Positions 1 to 7,328 of a DNA stretch of 64,000 nucleotides are shown piece after piece. Each line of letters starts with the position of its first letter. Positions within the stretch are counted from its first letter, which is position 1. This stretch comes from Microcaldota archaeon. GTDB taxonomy: Archaea; Micrarchaeota; Micrarchaeia; Micrarchaeales; Micrarchaeaceae. The translations under genes were made by a program, and so were the position numbers. The stretch covers positions 109,491 through 173,490 of the forward strand of contig JAJZJM010000002.1 in NCBI GenBank assembly GCA_021810105.1, written 5' to 3'. Under the pieces are notes generated by a model that did not search any database, was not told where the DNA came from, and saw only the letters and a program-made list of their open reading frames with translations.

Positions 1-359
1 CAGTGTACATGCATAACACTTACAAAGAGATAAAGGAAAAGATTGGAAGCGCATATTGCCCAGAGCGAGTTGTTGAGGGCAACCCTATGTTCAACTTCAT
101 AAAACTTATAATAATAGACTCTCCGGAAGACCATATAACCATAGAGCGCCCAGAAAAATTCGGAGGAAACATAGAGGCTGCAGGGTATGGAGAGCTTGAG
201 CGGCTTTACACTGCAGGCAATATCCATCCTCTTGACATAAAGAATTTTGTTGCTGATAAACTAGAGCAGCAGATACGCCCTGTAAGAGAGCATTTCGAGA
301 AAGACAAGAGAGCAAGGGAACTTTACGAGGCAGTGCAGAAATATCAGATAACAAGATGA
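1..359 (+). CDS. tyrS: Tyrosyl-tRNA synthetase, C-terminal fragment (runs off left edge)
   Basis: About 118 residues remain of a gene that begins before the window; the frame is open from base 3 and ends with TGA. The residues CPERVVEGNPMF, followed about 45 residues later by LYTAGNIHPLDIKNFVADKL and PVREHFE, match the C-terminal part of archaeal/eukaryotic-type tyrosyl-tRNA synthetase, which charges tRNA-Tyr. The HIGH and KMSKS-like motifs lie outside the window, so the call rests on the C-terminal pattern alone. It converges tail to tail on the glycosyltransferase that ends three bases downstream. Confidence 0.8.
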   Translation, partial: VYMHNTYKEIKEKIGSAYCPERVVEGNPMFNFIKLIIIDSPEDHITIERPEKFGGNIEAAGYGELERLYTAGNIHPLDIKNFVADKLEQQIRPVREHFEKDKRARELYEAVQKYQITR

Positions 360-362
360 TTG

Positions 363-1607
363 TCAGAATCTGCCCAACTTGTACAGCTTTTTCAGGCAAT
401 CCGCGTATGCCTTGATCTGCTTTTCCTTGCTATATTCATTAGCAATATCTCTAGAAAGAGCTTTCAGCCTTTTTCTGAGATTATCGTCGGAAAAATATGA
501 GACGATCTTGCGCCTAAGCTCATCTGCATCGTAAGGATCGAAGGTGTAAAGCCGCTTTCCAAATCTTTCTGTTATGTCCCTGTTTATTGCAAGCCTGGAA
601 AGCAGGAGCCCGCAGCCAAAATATGCAGCCTCTATCATCGTGGCGTTGAAAGACTCCCATACCGAAGGCAGCACATAAAGGTCTGCTAGCGCATAGTAGT
701 ATCCAAGCTCCTCCTCTGATACTCTTCCAGGCATGATTATTCTTCCGTCGGATTTTGACATATTGAGATAGAGAGACATTGACTTGCCCTCTCCCGCTAT
801 CACTAGCCTGAACTCATTTCCTTTTATCCCTTGAAATGCGAGTATCAGAGTGCTTATGTTCTTTTGGGCTTCTGACAACCTGCCCAAATACAATATTGTT
901 TTCGTAGCATTGGGCAATTTCAATCTCTTTTTCAGATTTTTTAGCTTGGCTCTGCTTATTTTGAGATTTTCCATTAGGACGCTGCTGTGTATAATCGCAA
1001 CATTTGGATTTAGCCTCTCGATTTTATCCTTCTGCTCTTTGTTGAGGGCTATAACTCCGTCAAAAAATCTGAAGAAACTCTCCTGCGAAGCGTTCAGCCC
1101 CTTATACATACCGGTTCCGAATGTCAATGAGAGAGCATTATAATCGAAAGCGTTTTTGTATTCTCCTGAAGCGTTAGCATGTTCTATATAGATTATTTTC
1201 GCTTTTCCGAGGAGCCGCTTTATGCGTTTAAGCACAACATAATCCTGTATTGAGCTTGCTAATATTATATCTGGCTTTATCCTCTCAATCCATTTTTCAG
1301 CCCCTTCCAAGTATACTCCTGTCAGCGAGTATATCGAATAATATGCGATTCTGCCTGGAATGCTTTCTGCAATTCCGTTTAACCCCAATCTGTGCAGTAT
1401 CTTTCTTGCAGAAGCCTGAACCTTTACTTTTCCTCCGGAAAGCGTGAATGCCCTTTTGCTTGGATTTATGTAAGGATTTCCATATCCAAGGTAGTAAGTC
1501 TCTATGCCGTGCTCTTCGAGACCATTAAACAGACTTCCTGCTACTCTTGCCCCGCCGCCTAAAGAAACGCCCGCTTTCGCGCTCGTGTCTATTATAAGTA
1601 CTTTCAT
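363..1607 (-). CDS. GT4-like (GT-B fold) glycosyltransferase
   Basis: A 414-residue protein with the two-domain GT-B layout. The N-terminus (MKVLIIDTSAKAG, then a Gly-rich GGGARVAG) resembles the acceptor domain of family 4 glycosyltransferases. The C-terminal half has the donor-domain signature TILYLGRLSEAQKNI near residue 240 and an E-x7-E-type segment SVWESFNATMIEAA near residue 320. It probably transfers a nucleotide-activated sugar to a cytoplasmic lipid-linked or protein-linked glycan. The neighbouring gene is 7 bases upstream on the same strand, so the two are probably co-transcribed and may share a cell-surface pathway. The substrate cannot be told. Confidence 0.82.
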   Translation of the reverse strand: MKVLIIDTSAKAGVSLGGGARVAGSLFNGLEEHGIETYYLGYGNPYINPSKRAFTLSGGKVKVQASARKILHRLGLNGIAESIPGRIAYYSIYSLTGVYLEGAEKWIERIKPDIILASSIQDYVVLKRIKRLLGKAKIIYIEHANASGEYKNAFDYNALSLTFGTGMYKGLNASQESFFRFFDGVIALNKEQKDKIERLNPNVAIIHSSVLMENLKISRAKLKNLKKRLKLPNATKTILYLGRLSEAQKNISTLILAFQGIKGNEFRLVIAGEGKSMSLYLNMSKSDGRIIMPGRVSEEELGYYYALADLYVLPSVWESFNATMIEAAYFGCGLLLSRLAINRDITERFGKRLYTFDPYDADELRRKIVSYFSDDNLRKRLKALSRDIANEYSKEKQIKAYADCLKKLYKLGRF

Positions 1608-1614
1608 TAATTCA

Positions 1615-3162
1615 CTAAAAAACTGGGCCGTACCTCTTATCGTTCTTTGATGCCATGCCGAAATAATGCATTACTGTAGGTTGCACATTATATACATACA
1701 GCTTTTTTCTGGCTATTTTGCTGCAATCGATTTTATTGCCGTATGAGACCACTCCGAAAATTCCGTTTCTTAGATGATCGCCTGATTTTGGCATCTCCGG
1801 CTCCATAAACAGGTTGCCGTCCTTAAGGAATCCAAAAGACTCTAGAAGATATCCCTCTTCGGCCTGCGCCATTATGTCAGGGGCTATGAAAAGTTTTGTT
1901 CCTTCATAATATTCATCTCCATCCCAGACATTTATTATCAGGGGCTTGCCTTTTTCGTCCTTAATATTCATCAGGTCGCGCATTATTCTTTTTTTAAGCG
2001 CCAGCTTCTCAGCTGCTTTTACTGATCCATGGGTAAACCTGCCATCATTTATGTATATGGTAGTCACAGGGCAGTTCGCTATGTTTGCAAACGCTTTTGT
2101 TTTTGACATTTCATAGTCGAAATCGTGTATCCTGTTGTAATTTACGCCGGATGTTCCGGATAATGAATTTGCGAGTATTGCGCGCGCCATCCTTTTACCC
2201 ACGCGGGGCAGCTTATCGTATATGGCTTTCCTTGAGCCGCTTCTGTGGACTGATCGGAGTATCTGCTCCCTTAGCTTATACTTGATCGCCATCCCCTGGC
2301 TTCTCTCGTTTAAACCTTCCTCTATCTCTTTTTTGAATTTTGAATATCCCTCTTTCATTAGCCAGCCGTTCATGAGAAACATTTTCTTTATTGGCTGGGC
2401 TCCGTGATCTGATATAACCATCACTGTGGCGCCCTCTTTTTTGGCGCGGCGTTCTGTCCACTTTAGAAACTTCGATATCTCTTCATAGAGCGGCACAACG
2501 CAGCTTGCCCAGTTCTTTTTATTCAATGAGAAGTGCTGCATTCTGTCAGTTTCTGTGAAACAGATAAATGACAGGTTATAATCATTTGCATCCATAAGAT
2601 CCTTGCTGACTTCTGCCCTTTTCCTTATCCCTTCTTTGTATATATTTGAGGCTTCCTCTATTGGAAGCTCACCATTTTTCATTTCCGCTTCTATCTCAGG
2701 CTCTCCTTTGAAATCATGCCTATCTGCAGCCTCTTTTATAGAATTAGAGCTGAACTTGGGCGGCAACGGGAAGCCAGTTATCATGTCTATATTCCTGCTT
2801 GTGGGAGTCCTTACAAGCATTGCTGGAGTCATCACAAGACTTCGAAACCCTTTTTGCGCAATGCTTTCCCAAAAAGGAGGCTTTATGCCTGGATCGTAAT
2901 AAACTACGGATCTTGTATAGTCCGGCTCCATTTTAAGGAACTCTGGCACGCCGTGCTGCCCTGGCCTGAAACCCGTATATATGCTCGGCCATGAAGGGCC
3001 AGTCATTGGAGGCAAAGTGGACTCCATGTCTATAAGCGCACCTTCCTTCATTATCTCTGAAAAACCTTCCAGATCTGCTTTTTTTAGATAATTGCGGATT
3101 ATCCATAAAGGCGCTGCGTCTATTCCTATGATGTATAATTTTCTATCTTTTTCTGCAGGCAT
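1615..3162 (-). CDS. Alkaline-phosphatase-superfamily (type I phosphodiesterase/pyrophosphatase-like) protein
   Basis: A 515-residue protein of the metal-dependent phosphodiesterase/nucleotide pyrophosphatase family. Metal-site and nucleophile motifs are visible: IIGIDAAPLW (Asp15), PPMTGPSWPSIYTG (residues 51-64, with the Thr/Ser nucleophile region), SDHGAQPIKK in the middle and GDHLRNGIFGV near the end. Archaeal members are annotated as hydrolases of nucleotides or phosphate esters. No signal peptide is evident, so it probably acts in the cytoplasm. It lies just upstream of the glycosyltransferase, which suggests a role in glycan or lipid phosphate metabolism, but this is inference. Confidence 0.82.
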   Translation of the reverse strand: MPAEKDRKLYIIGIDAAPLWIIRNYLKKADLEGFSEIMKEGALIDMESTLPPMTGPSWPSIYTGFRPGQHGVPEFLKMEPDYTRSVVYYDPGIKPPFWESIAQKGFRSLVMTPAMLVRTPTSRNIDMITGFPLPPKFSSNSIKEAADRHDFKGEPEIEAEMKNGELPIEEASNIYKEGIRKRAEVSKDLMDANDYNLSFICFTETDRMQHFSLNKKNWASCVVPLYEEISKFLKWTERRAKKEGATVMVISDHGAQPIKKMFLMNGWLMKEGYSKFKKEIEEGLNERSQGMAIKYKLREQILRSVHRSGSRKAIYDKLPRVGKRMARAILANSLSGTSGVNYNRIHDFDYEMSKTKAFANIANCPVTTIYINDGRFTHGSVKAAEKLALKKRIMRDLMNIKDEKGKPLIINVWDGDEYYEGTKLFIAPDIMAQAEEGYLLESFGFLKDGNLFMEPEMPKSGDHLRNGIFGVVSYGNKIDCSKIARKKLYVYNVQPTVMHYFGMASKNDKRYGPVF

Positions 3163-3249
3163 CCAATACCACTACTCATAGCCCAATATTCTTATTTAGA
3201 CTTTAGACTATAGTGTTTTCTCCTGCTTAAAAAGATTGCTATACCTTTG

Positions 3250-3945
3250 CTAACGCTTGCTTCTGGTACTTACTCCTATCATATGAAATTCGTTGTCATA
3301 ACCTATGGCTGCCTTAAACGCATCAGGCTCCATAGTTACGGTTATGTCAGAATATGGATCGTTTATATAGAAAGTATCCTTGTCGTATCCCTTCACTACG
3401 ACCCAATGCGGAGAAGACTCAAGCTCTGGGTTTATTGATTTTGCATCTATAACAACAATAGGTATCTTTCCGCTGTTCAGAGCTTTCTTTATAGTATTTA
3501 TGCTCGCCTTACCGTACATCTCCTTGACCTTTAGTGTGCGTGCCTTTTCCTTTACCTCATTGAATGATGCGGTTAGCGTGTCAAGGTTTATTCCCTCGTA
3601 TACTGCAAGCCTTTTTTCGTAGCCTTCGTCCTTTACGTCACTTACAATTTCGGTTTTTGCTCCTCTCTGCGCCAGTGCGTATGCGAGTCCGTATCTTGAA
3701 CCGTACCAGACGCTGCCTGCGACTGCCTGCTGCCATATCTTATATTCTGTATCTTTAGACATTTGCATCTTTTTGTTGATATGCTTTAGCACCATCATTG
3801 CACATGCTGCCGAACTTGTAAACCTCTCAGTCTGAGCATAATTAGGAATGTCAAACATTTTAGATTCCCTTTGTCTTGGCCCGTGTTTTGATGCTAATCT
3901 GCTGTTTTTTGGTTTTTTGTTTGTTGTTTTTCTGTTCATTTTCAC
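3250..3945 (-). CDS. Papain-like C39-family peptidase homologue, probably inactive or altered
   Basis: A 231-residue protein with an Arg/Lys-rich N-terminal tail of about 30 residues (a second possible start, MFDIPNY, lies at 3858), then a C39-like papain fold. The block RFTSSAACAMMVL (residues 41-53) aligns with the family pattern F-T-C-G-P-A-C-x-M-M, but the expected nucleophile Cys is Ser. The His and Asp blocks are kept: SPHWVVVKGY and FYINDPY. C39-like proteins include leader peptidases of peptide exporters and the DUF3335 family. It is on the same strand as the peptide-modification island but is separated from it by a tRNA gene, so any link is speculative. Confidence 0.7.
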   Translation of the reverse strand: MKMNRKTTNKKPKNSRLASKHGPRQRESKMFDIPNYAQTERFTSSAACAMMVLKHINKKMQMSKDTEYKIWQQAVAGSVWYGSRYGLAYALAQRGAKTEIVSDVKDEGYEKRLAVYEGINLDTLTASFNEVKEKARTLKVKEMYGKASINTIKKALNSGKIPIVVIDAKSINPELESSPHWVVVKGYDKDTFYINDPYSDITVTMEPDAFKAAIGYDNEFHMIGVSTRSKR

Positions 3946-3960
3946 ACCTTTAAAATAAGA

Positions 3961-4059
3961 TGCAGGGAGGGAGATTTGTTCGCAATTGATTGAACTCCCG
4001 CAGGCCTAAGCCAACGGATCTTGAGTCCGTCGCGTTTGACCAAGCTCCGCCATCCCTGC
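3961..4059 (-). tRNA. tRNA-Leu (CAA) with a 14-base T-loop insertion
   Basis: The minus strand folds as a class II tRNA: acceptor GCAGGGA (4059-4053) with TCCCTGC (3968-3962), discriminator A at 3961, a D arm with GGTCAAA, anticodon stem ACGGA/TCCGT around loop CTCAAGA (anticodon CAA), and a long variable arm. The T stem GGGAG/CTCCC (3999-3995 with 3973-3969) is intact, but its loop is 21 bases (3994-3974) instead of 7. Removing 14 bases leaves the canonical TTCAAAT. I read this as a short non-canonical intron in the T loop. Confidence 0.88.
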
Positions 4060-4397
4060 ACCTTTATCTTTTGTTCATAATATAAATAATTCTTTGCATC
4101 TGCATTCTCACATTGCAACTAATGCTATTGATTGCTGGAGATATTTAAAGGTTCCCGCTCTTTTTAAGATAGCTTTATAAAGGTATTGTTATAACAGTAA
4201 TGCTTTAAGATTTGTACGCGAGGAATAAAACCTGCTGTTGTCATGTGGAAGAACTCTTAAAGTAACAGAAGTAAGAGAGAGGCGCAGAAACCATTTCCGT
4301 TATGTTGAGTGCTGTGGAAATGTGCAACATAAAGGAATAGAATTTTCTGGATTGAGGCATCGACCACTTCAGAGGATAACTTCAAATGGCTAAACTG
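4060..4397. other. 338-base AT-rich gap with no convincing gene; possible zinc-ribbon gene remnant
   Basis: No intact gene is visible. On the + strand, one frame between the stop at 4226-4228 and the stop ending near 4393 reads a short basic segment containing VRERRRNHFRYVECCGN (about 4265-4315). This resembles the RxRxxxxC-type half of a small zinc ribbon, but there is no start codon or partner CxxC in frame. It could be a degraded fragment. The stretch sits between the tRNA-Leu gene and the accessory island. Confidence 0.25.
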
Positions 4398-5330
4398 TTA
4401 GCATTTTCTTAAAATCCTTACCCTGTGCATCTGACACTTAGAGAAATTATTTTCTATCATATTAAACATATGCTGTCTTAACTCTATTGCATGGCCAACG
4501 CCATTGATTGATATTACCCTTTTATATATCCTAAGTGACTTGATAAAGTTATCTGCCATGTACAGGTTCCTAAAAGATTCAACATAAGTGTTTATCTTGT
4601 TTATCTTATATTTCTTATAGAAAGGGTATGGCGTATGTAAGTTCACCTCTTTTGCAAGTAATTTAATAATCGGCTCTTTTGCTATATATTTATTAACCAG
4701 TCCCTGCATGGAAAAGTCTATACATTTAGAGATACTTCCTAATTTATATTTTCTCTGCAATGAATCAAGCAGATTTCTATACTGATAAAGTGGACGTTGG
4801 TTATAGACGAAATCTGATATAATATTGTTTTTTGACAGTTCGTAAGCATCTGTTGCAGAGAGTTTTAGAACTCTGTTTGCGTTATAAGCCGCAGTTATGT
4901 AAAAGAAAAGAAATAGTTCAATGCCATCGTCCATTTTAAGGTAAAAGTTGACTAGGTCTCTGAGAGGTGCATCAGAAAACCCGATTTTTATGCTGTGCAT
5001 CTTTGCAAGATAAAATGGCCATTCTATATCGTCATTATATGATGCCTGATTACGGTTCATCCTTGAATCTATACTCCTTCTTGAAATGTCCATAGGCTGC
5101 TCTAATAAGACCATTTCTGGTTTAACTCTATCAAAAAGATCCGATACAAAATCGCGGAATGCTTGGTCCCTTTTAGTATGCATTGATGGAACCATGACAA
5201 ATAATCTATTCGAAAACGTATATGAGATGGTGTTATCCTGTATTCCTTTCTTTATTTCTGCGATTCTTTCATTATCCAAGCTGCAAATCTCTTCGTATAA
5301 TTTTTTAATAGAAGACATTTTCTTTGCCAT
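4398..5330 (-). CDS. TraB/PrgY/TIKI-superfamily protein in a putative RiPP operon
   Basis: A 310-residue protein. Near the N-terminus LFVMVPSMHTKRDQAF (His51), followed about 20 residues later by KPEMVLLEQPMD (70-81), matches the TraB/ChaN/EreA/TIKI pattern of a metal-site His, a helix, then K-P-D-x-V-x-x-E. The C-terminus has the paired signature FRNLYMADNF (253-262) and ISINGVGHAIELR (273-285; His280), like R-N-x-x-M-A and G-x-G-H in the family. Members include metalloprotease-like Wnt inhibitors (TIKI), erythromycin esterase, and PrgY/TraB, which block peptide pheromones. It starts 4 bases after the radical SAM gene ends, so it is translationally linked. A role in peptide processing or self-protection is inference. 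Confidence 0.6.
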   Translation of the reverse strand: MAKKMSSIKKLYEEICSLDNERIAEIKKGIQDNTISYTFSNRLFVMVPSMHTKRDQAFRDFVSDLFDRVKPEMVLLEQPMDISRRSIDSRMNRNQASYNDDIEWPFYLAKMHSIKIGFSDAPLRDLVNFYLKMDDGIELFLFFYITAAYNANRVLKLSATDAYELSKNNIISDFVYNQRPLYQYRNLLDSLQRKYKLGSISKCIDFSMQGLVNKYIAKEPIIKLLAKEVNLHTPYPFYKKYKINKINTYVESFRNLYMADNFIKSLRIYKRVISINGVGHAIELRQHMFNMIENNFSKCQMHRVRILRKC

Positions 5331-5334
5331 TACC

Positions 5335-6324
5335 TTACCTTAACTTTATTTTCTCAACTTCTACAGTCTCCTTTCTCAAAAGGTTTATATTGCATTGTCT
5401 TCCACTTTCATTTTTTACGAAATTTAGATGTTTAAACCTTTCCCCTGATTTTGACCAAATTTCTTCCCATGACTCCTTGAAAAGGTTACCCATTACCAAT
5501 GTGCGTATCGTAACGCACGGAGTAACCGAACCATCAACAAAGACACCTGCTCTGAATAATCCGGCTGTGCAGGTCTTAAAACCGTAACTCTCTGACAGTG
5601 GAGGTTTTCCGTTAGAGCAACTACTTTCTTCTACCACGCCCTTTACCTTTACGTCTTCTCTGTTCATATCTTTAGTTAGCTTGATTGCATTTTCACGTAT
5701 ATTGAGCATTTCAGGAAGTTCAAGTTTCATGTCAAACCATCTCTTGCCCAAAATAAAAGTCGGTTGAAGTGTTTCAAGATTGAACATTCTCAGTGCCTTA
5801 TATTTTGAAAGTGCATACTCCTCAGTCTTCAATACGTCATTGCGATTTGCATTTGTAAGAATGAGCCCTATAGAGAAAGGTATTTTATTTTTTTCTAGAA
5901 CATCTAGGCCAGCAAGCGTCCTTTCTGTGAGACCTCTTGTAGCGTCATTAACTTTCGAATCTGCACTATCTATTGAAACTTGTATAGATAGCCCTTTTGT
6001 GACCTGCTCTTTTAACTTCAGAAGTTTCTCTTCTCCCATTGATGAAAGCAACGTTCCGTTTGTGCTTATCCCTACAGTGTGATTAAAAGTTTTAAGCGCA
6101 AGTTCTATTATTTCTAATATATCATTCCTTAAAAATGGCTCGCCACCTAACAGAATAACTTCGAATGGAGCAGCCTCCTTTTGCGTCTTATCAAAAAGGT
6201 AAGCTAGATTCTGGAATGGTGGTGTTATATTGGTAAATGGTTGGGCATAGCAATAATGACAACGAAGATTGCATATATGATTTACTTCAAATTCAATTCT
6301 AAAAGGATAGCTAGGTAAAATCAT
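5335..6324 (-). CDS. Radical SAM peptide-modifying enzyme with reduced SPASM-like tail
   Basis: A 329-residue radical SAM protein. CNLRCHYC (Cys18, Cys22, Cys25) is the CX3CX2C cluster site and LLGGEPF (58-64) is the SAM-binding GGE motif. The C-terminal third carries Cys236, Cys252, Cys270 and Cys311 with the SPASM/twitch-like pattern FVDGSVTPC, MGNLFKESWEEIW, so it probably binds an auxiliary Fe-S cluster, though with fewer Cys than a full SPASM domain. Such enzymes crosslink or epimerise ribosomal peptides. It lies 10 bases downstream of the Trp/Asp-rich peptide gene and directly upstream of a TraB/TIKI-like gene, which supports a RiPP maturase role. A metabolic radical SAM function cannot be excluded. 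Confidence 0.85.
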   Translation of the reverse strand: MILPSYPFRIEFEVNHICNLRCHYCYAQPFTNITPPFQNLAYLFDKTQKEAAPFEVILLGGEPFLRNDILEIIELALKTFNHTVGISTNGTLLSSMGEEKLLKLKEQVTKGLSIQVSIDSADSKVNDATRGLTERTLAGLDVLEKNKIPFSIGLILTNANRNDVLKTEEYALSKYKALRMFNLETLQPTFILGKRWFDMKLELPEMLNIRENAIKLTKDMNREDVKVKGVVEESSCSNGKPPLSESYGFKTCTAGLFRAGVFVDGSVTPCVTIRTLVMGNLFKESWEEIWSKSGERFKHLNFVKNESGRQCNINLLRKETVEVEKIKLR

Positions 6325-6334
6325 CTAAAACACT

Positions 6335-6817
6335 TTATGCTTTGATATTCAATTGTTCCAGTACTGCTTGCTGATTTTCTGATAGTGTTTCTGATGGTTC
6401 TTCAATCATTTCTCTTAATAGCCATATTACTGTGTTATTGACTAAGAATATTTCTCTGGTCTCTACGTTCTTTACGAAACCATAGTCTTCAGTATCTTTG
6501 CGTATTTTGATAAGATCAGCTAGTTTCTGCTCTGCCGTTTTTCTAACTGACAAATCTTCTCTTTTTTCAGCATTTTTTTCACTATCTCGGGCAATAGTTT
6601 TTGGCTGATGAATACTCATATCCGTATATTTTACATTATCGTAAACCTTATCTGCCCAATCACCATCTTTATCATTCCAATTTGTATCTCCCCACCATAT
6701 GTCATTATGCCAAGCTTGTTTTGCCCTTGTAAATTCCTGATCTGCCGATCGTGCATATAGACGTATGCTTATTTCTCCTTTTGTAGGGCATTCCTTTGTT
6801 GTTTTTTCCATTTCCAT
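6335..6817 (-). CDS. Candidate RiPP precursor with six aromatic-X-Asp/Asn motifs and a PqqD-like C-terminus
   Basis: A 160-residue protein with no family I recognise. Residues 36-66 contain six aromatic-X-acid/amide triads: WHN(36-38), WGD(42-44), WND(47-49), WAD(54-56), YDN(59-61), YTD(64-66), in a segment otherwise rich in Asp, Asn and Lys. Three-residue aromatic-X-X motifs are the crosslink sites of radical SAM cyclophane (triceptide) peptides. Residues 113-156, including REIFLVNNTVIWLLREMIEE, resemble a PqqD/RiPP recognition element (beta-strand, then N-x-T-aliphatic helix). It is the first gene of the operon, 10 bases ahead of the radical SAM gene. Precursor status is inference; it could also be a scaffold or partner protein. 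Confidence 0.6.
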   Translation of the reverse strand: MEMEKTTKECPTKGEISIRLYARSADQEFTRAKQAWHNDIWWGDTNWNDKDGDWADKVYDNVKYTDMSIHQPKTIARDSEKNAEKREDLSVRKTAEQKLADLIKIRKDTEDYGFVKNVETREIFLVNNTVIWLLREMIEEPSETLSENQQAVLEQLNIKA

Positions 6818-6869
6818 TGTTTCGCCGTTTATTTTTTTTATTTTACAAATGTATGTAGACTGTTAATTT

Positions 6870-6889
6870 TGCTCAATATTGCTCAATAT
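6870..6889. promoter_or_regulatory. Tandem 10-base direct repeat upstream of the RiPP-like operon
   Basis: The sequence TGCTCAATAT occurs twice head to tail, 53 to 72 bases before the first ATG of the minus-strand operon, within a very AT-rich stretch that could hold its promoter. Tandem repeats of one helical turn are typical of operators. It also overlaps the last codons of the neighbouring zinc-finger ORF, so it may be coincidental. Confidence 0.3.
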
Positions 6890-7194
6890 ATATGCGTGCT
6901 CGTGATATCTATTGAGAGTGACCTTCCTGCAGTATGCTTCGTCGTGCGAGTTGTTTGCATTGTTTTGTGTCTGAGCGCTGGCTGCTTTCTTCTTGCTACC
7001 TTTGTCCTTATGAGCAACGCCTTATAGCAGCTTGCGCAAGAAAGTCTTCTTTCTACAGGCATGCTGCCAGTAAGGAATGCCGATGAGGGCAGCACGATCT
7101 TTACTTCGCCTCTGCCGAGCTCTTTTTCGCATACAGCACATTTCGCTATTCCTCCGGCTACACTATATCGAGTACCTAGTTCTGCAACGTTCAT
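6883..7194 (-). CDS. Small CxxC/CxxC zinc-binding protein, unknown function
   Basis: A 103-residue protein with CAVCEKELGRGEV (first Cys pair at residues 19-22) and LSCASCYKALL about 30 residues later, a two-knuckle zinc-binding arrangement. It ends in a basic, low-complexity tail. I do not recognise a family. It precedes the RiPP-like operon on the same strand, 65 bases away, and its base composition is closer to the core genome than to the AT-rich island. It might be a small regulator, but nothing shows this directly. Confidence 0.5.
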   Translation of the reverse strand: MNVAELGTRYSVAGGIAKCAVCEKELGRGEVKIVLPSSAFLTGSMPVERRLSCASCYKALLIRTKVARRKQPALRHKTMQTTRTTKHTAGRSLSIDITSTHIY

Positions 7195-7328
7195 ATCCCA
7201 TACCCATCCTTGACAACCTCGCGGCGTCTATCCCTTCCTTTCCCCTCCCTTGAATAGATTTTCATTTTTCAGATATTTATACTTTATTGATTTTGCTGAA
7301 AAGCGGAAGTGAGCCACACGTATGCTTC

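Noticed and set aside
3961..6817. Integration of the island into tRNA-Leu(CAA) as a classic att site
   Set aside because: The island lies on the 5' side of the tRNA, no integrase is present and I see no duplicated tRNA 3' end beyond the island, so I note proximity only.
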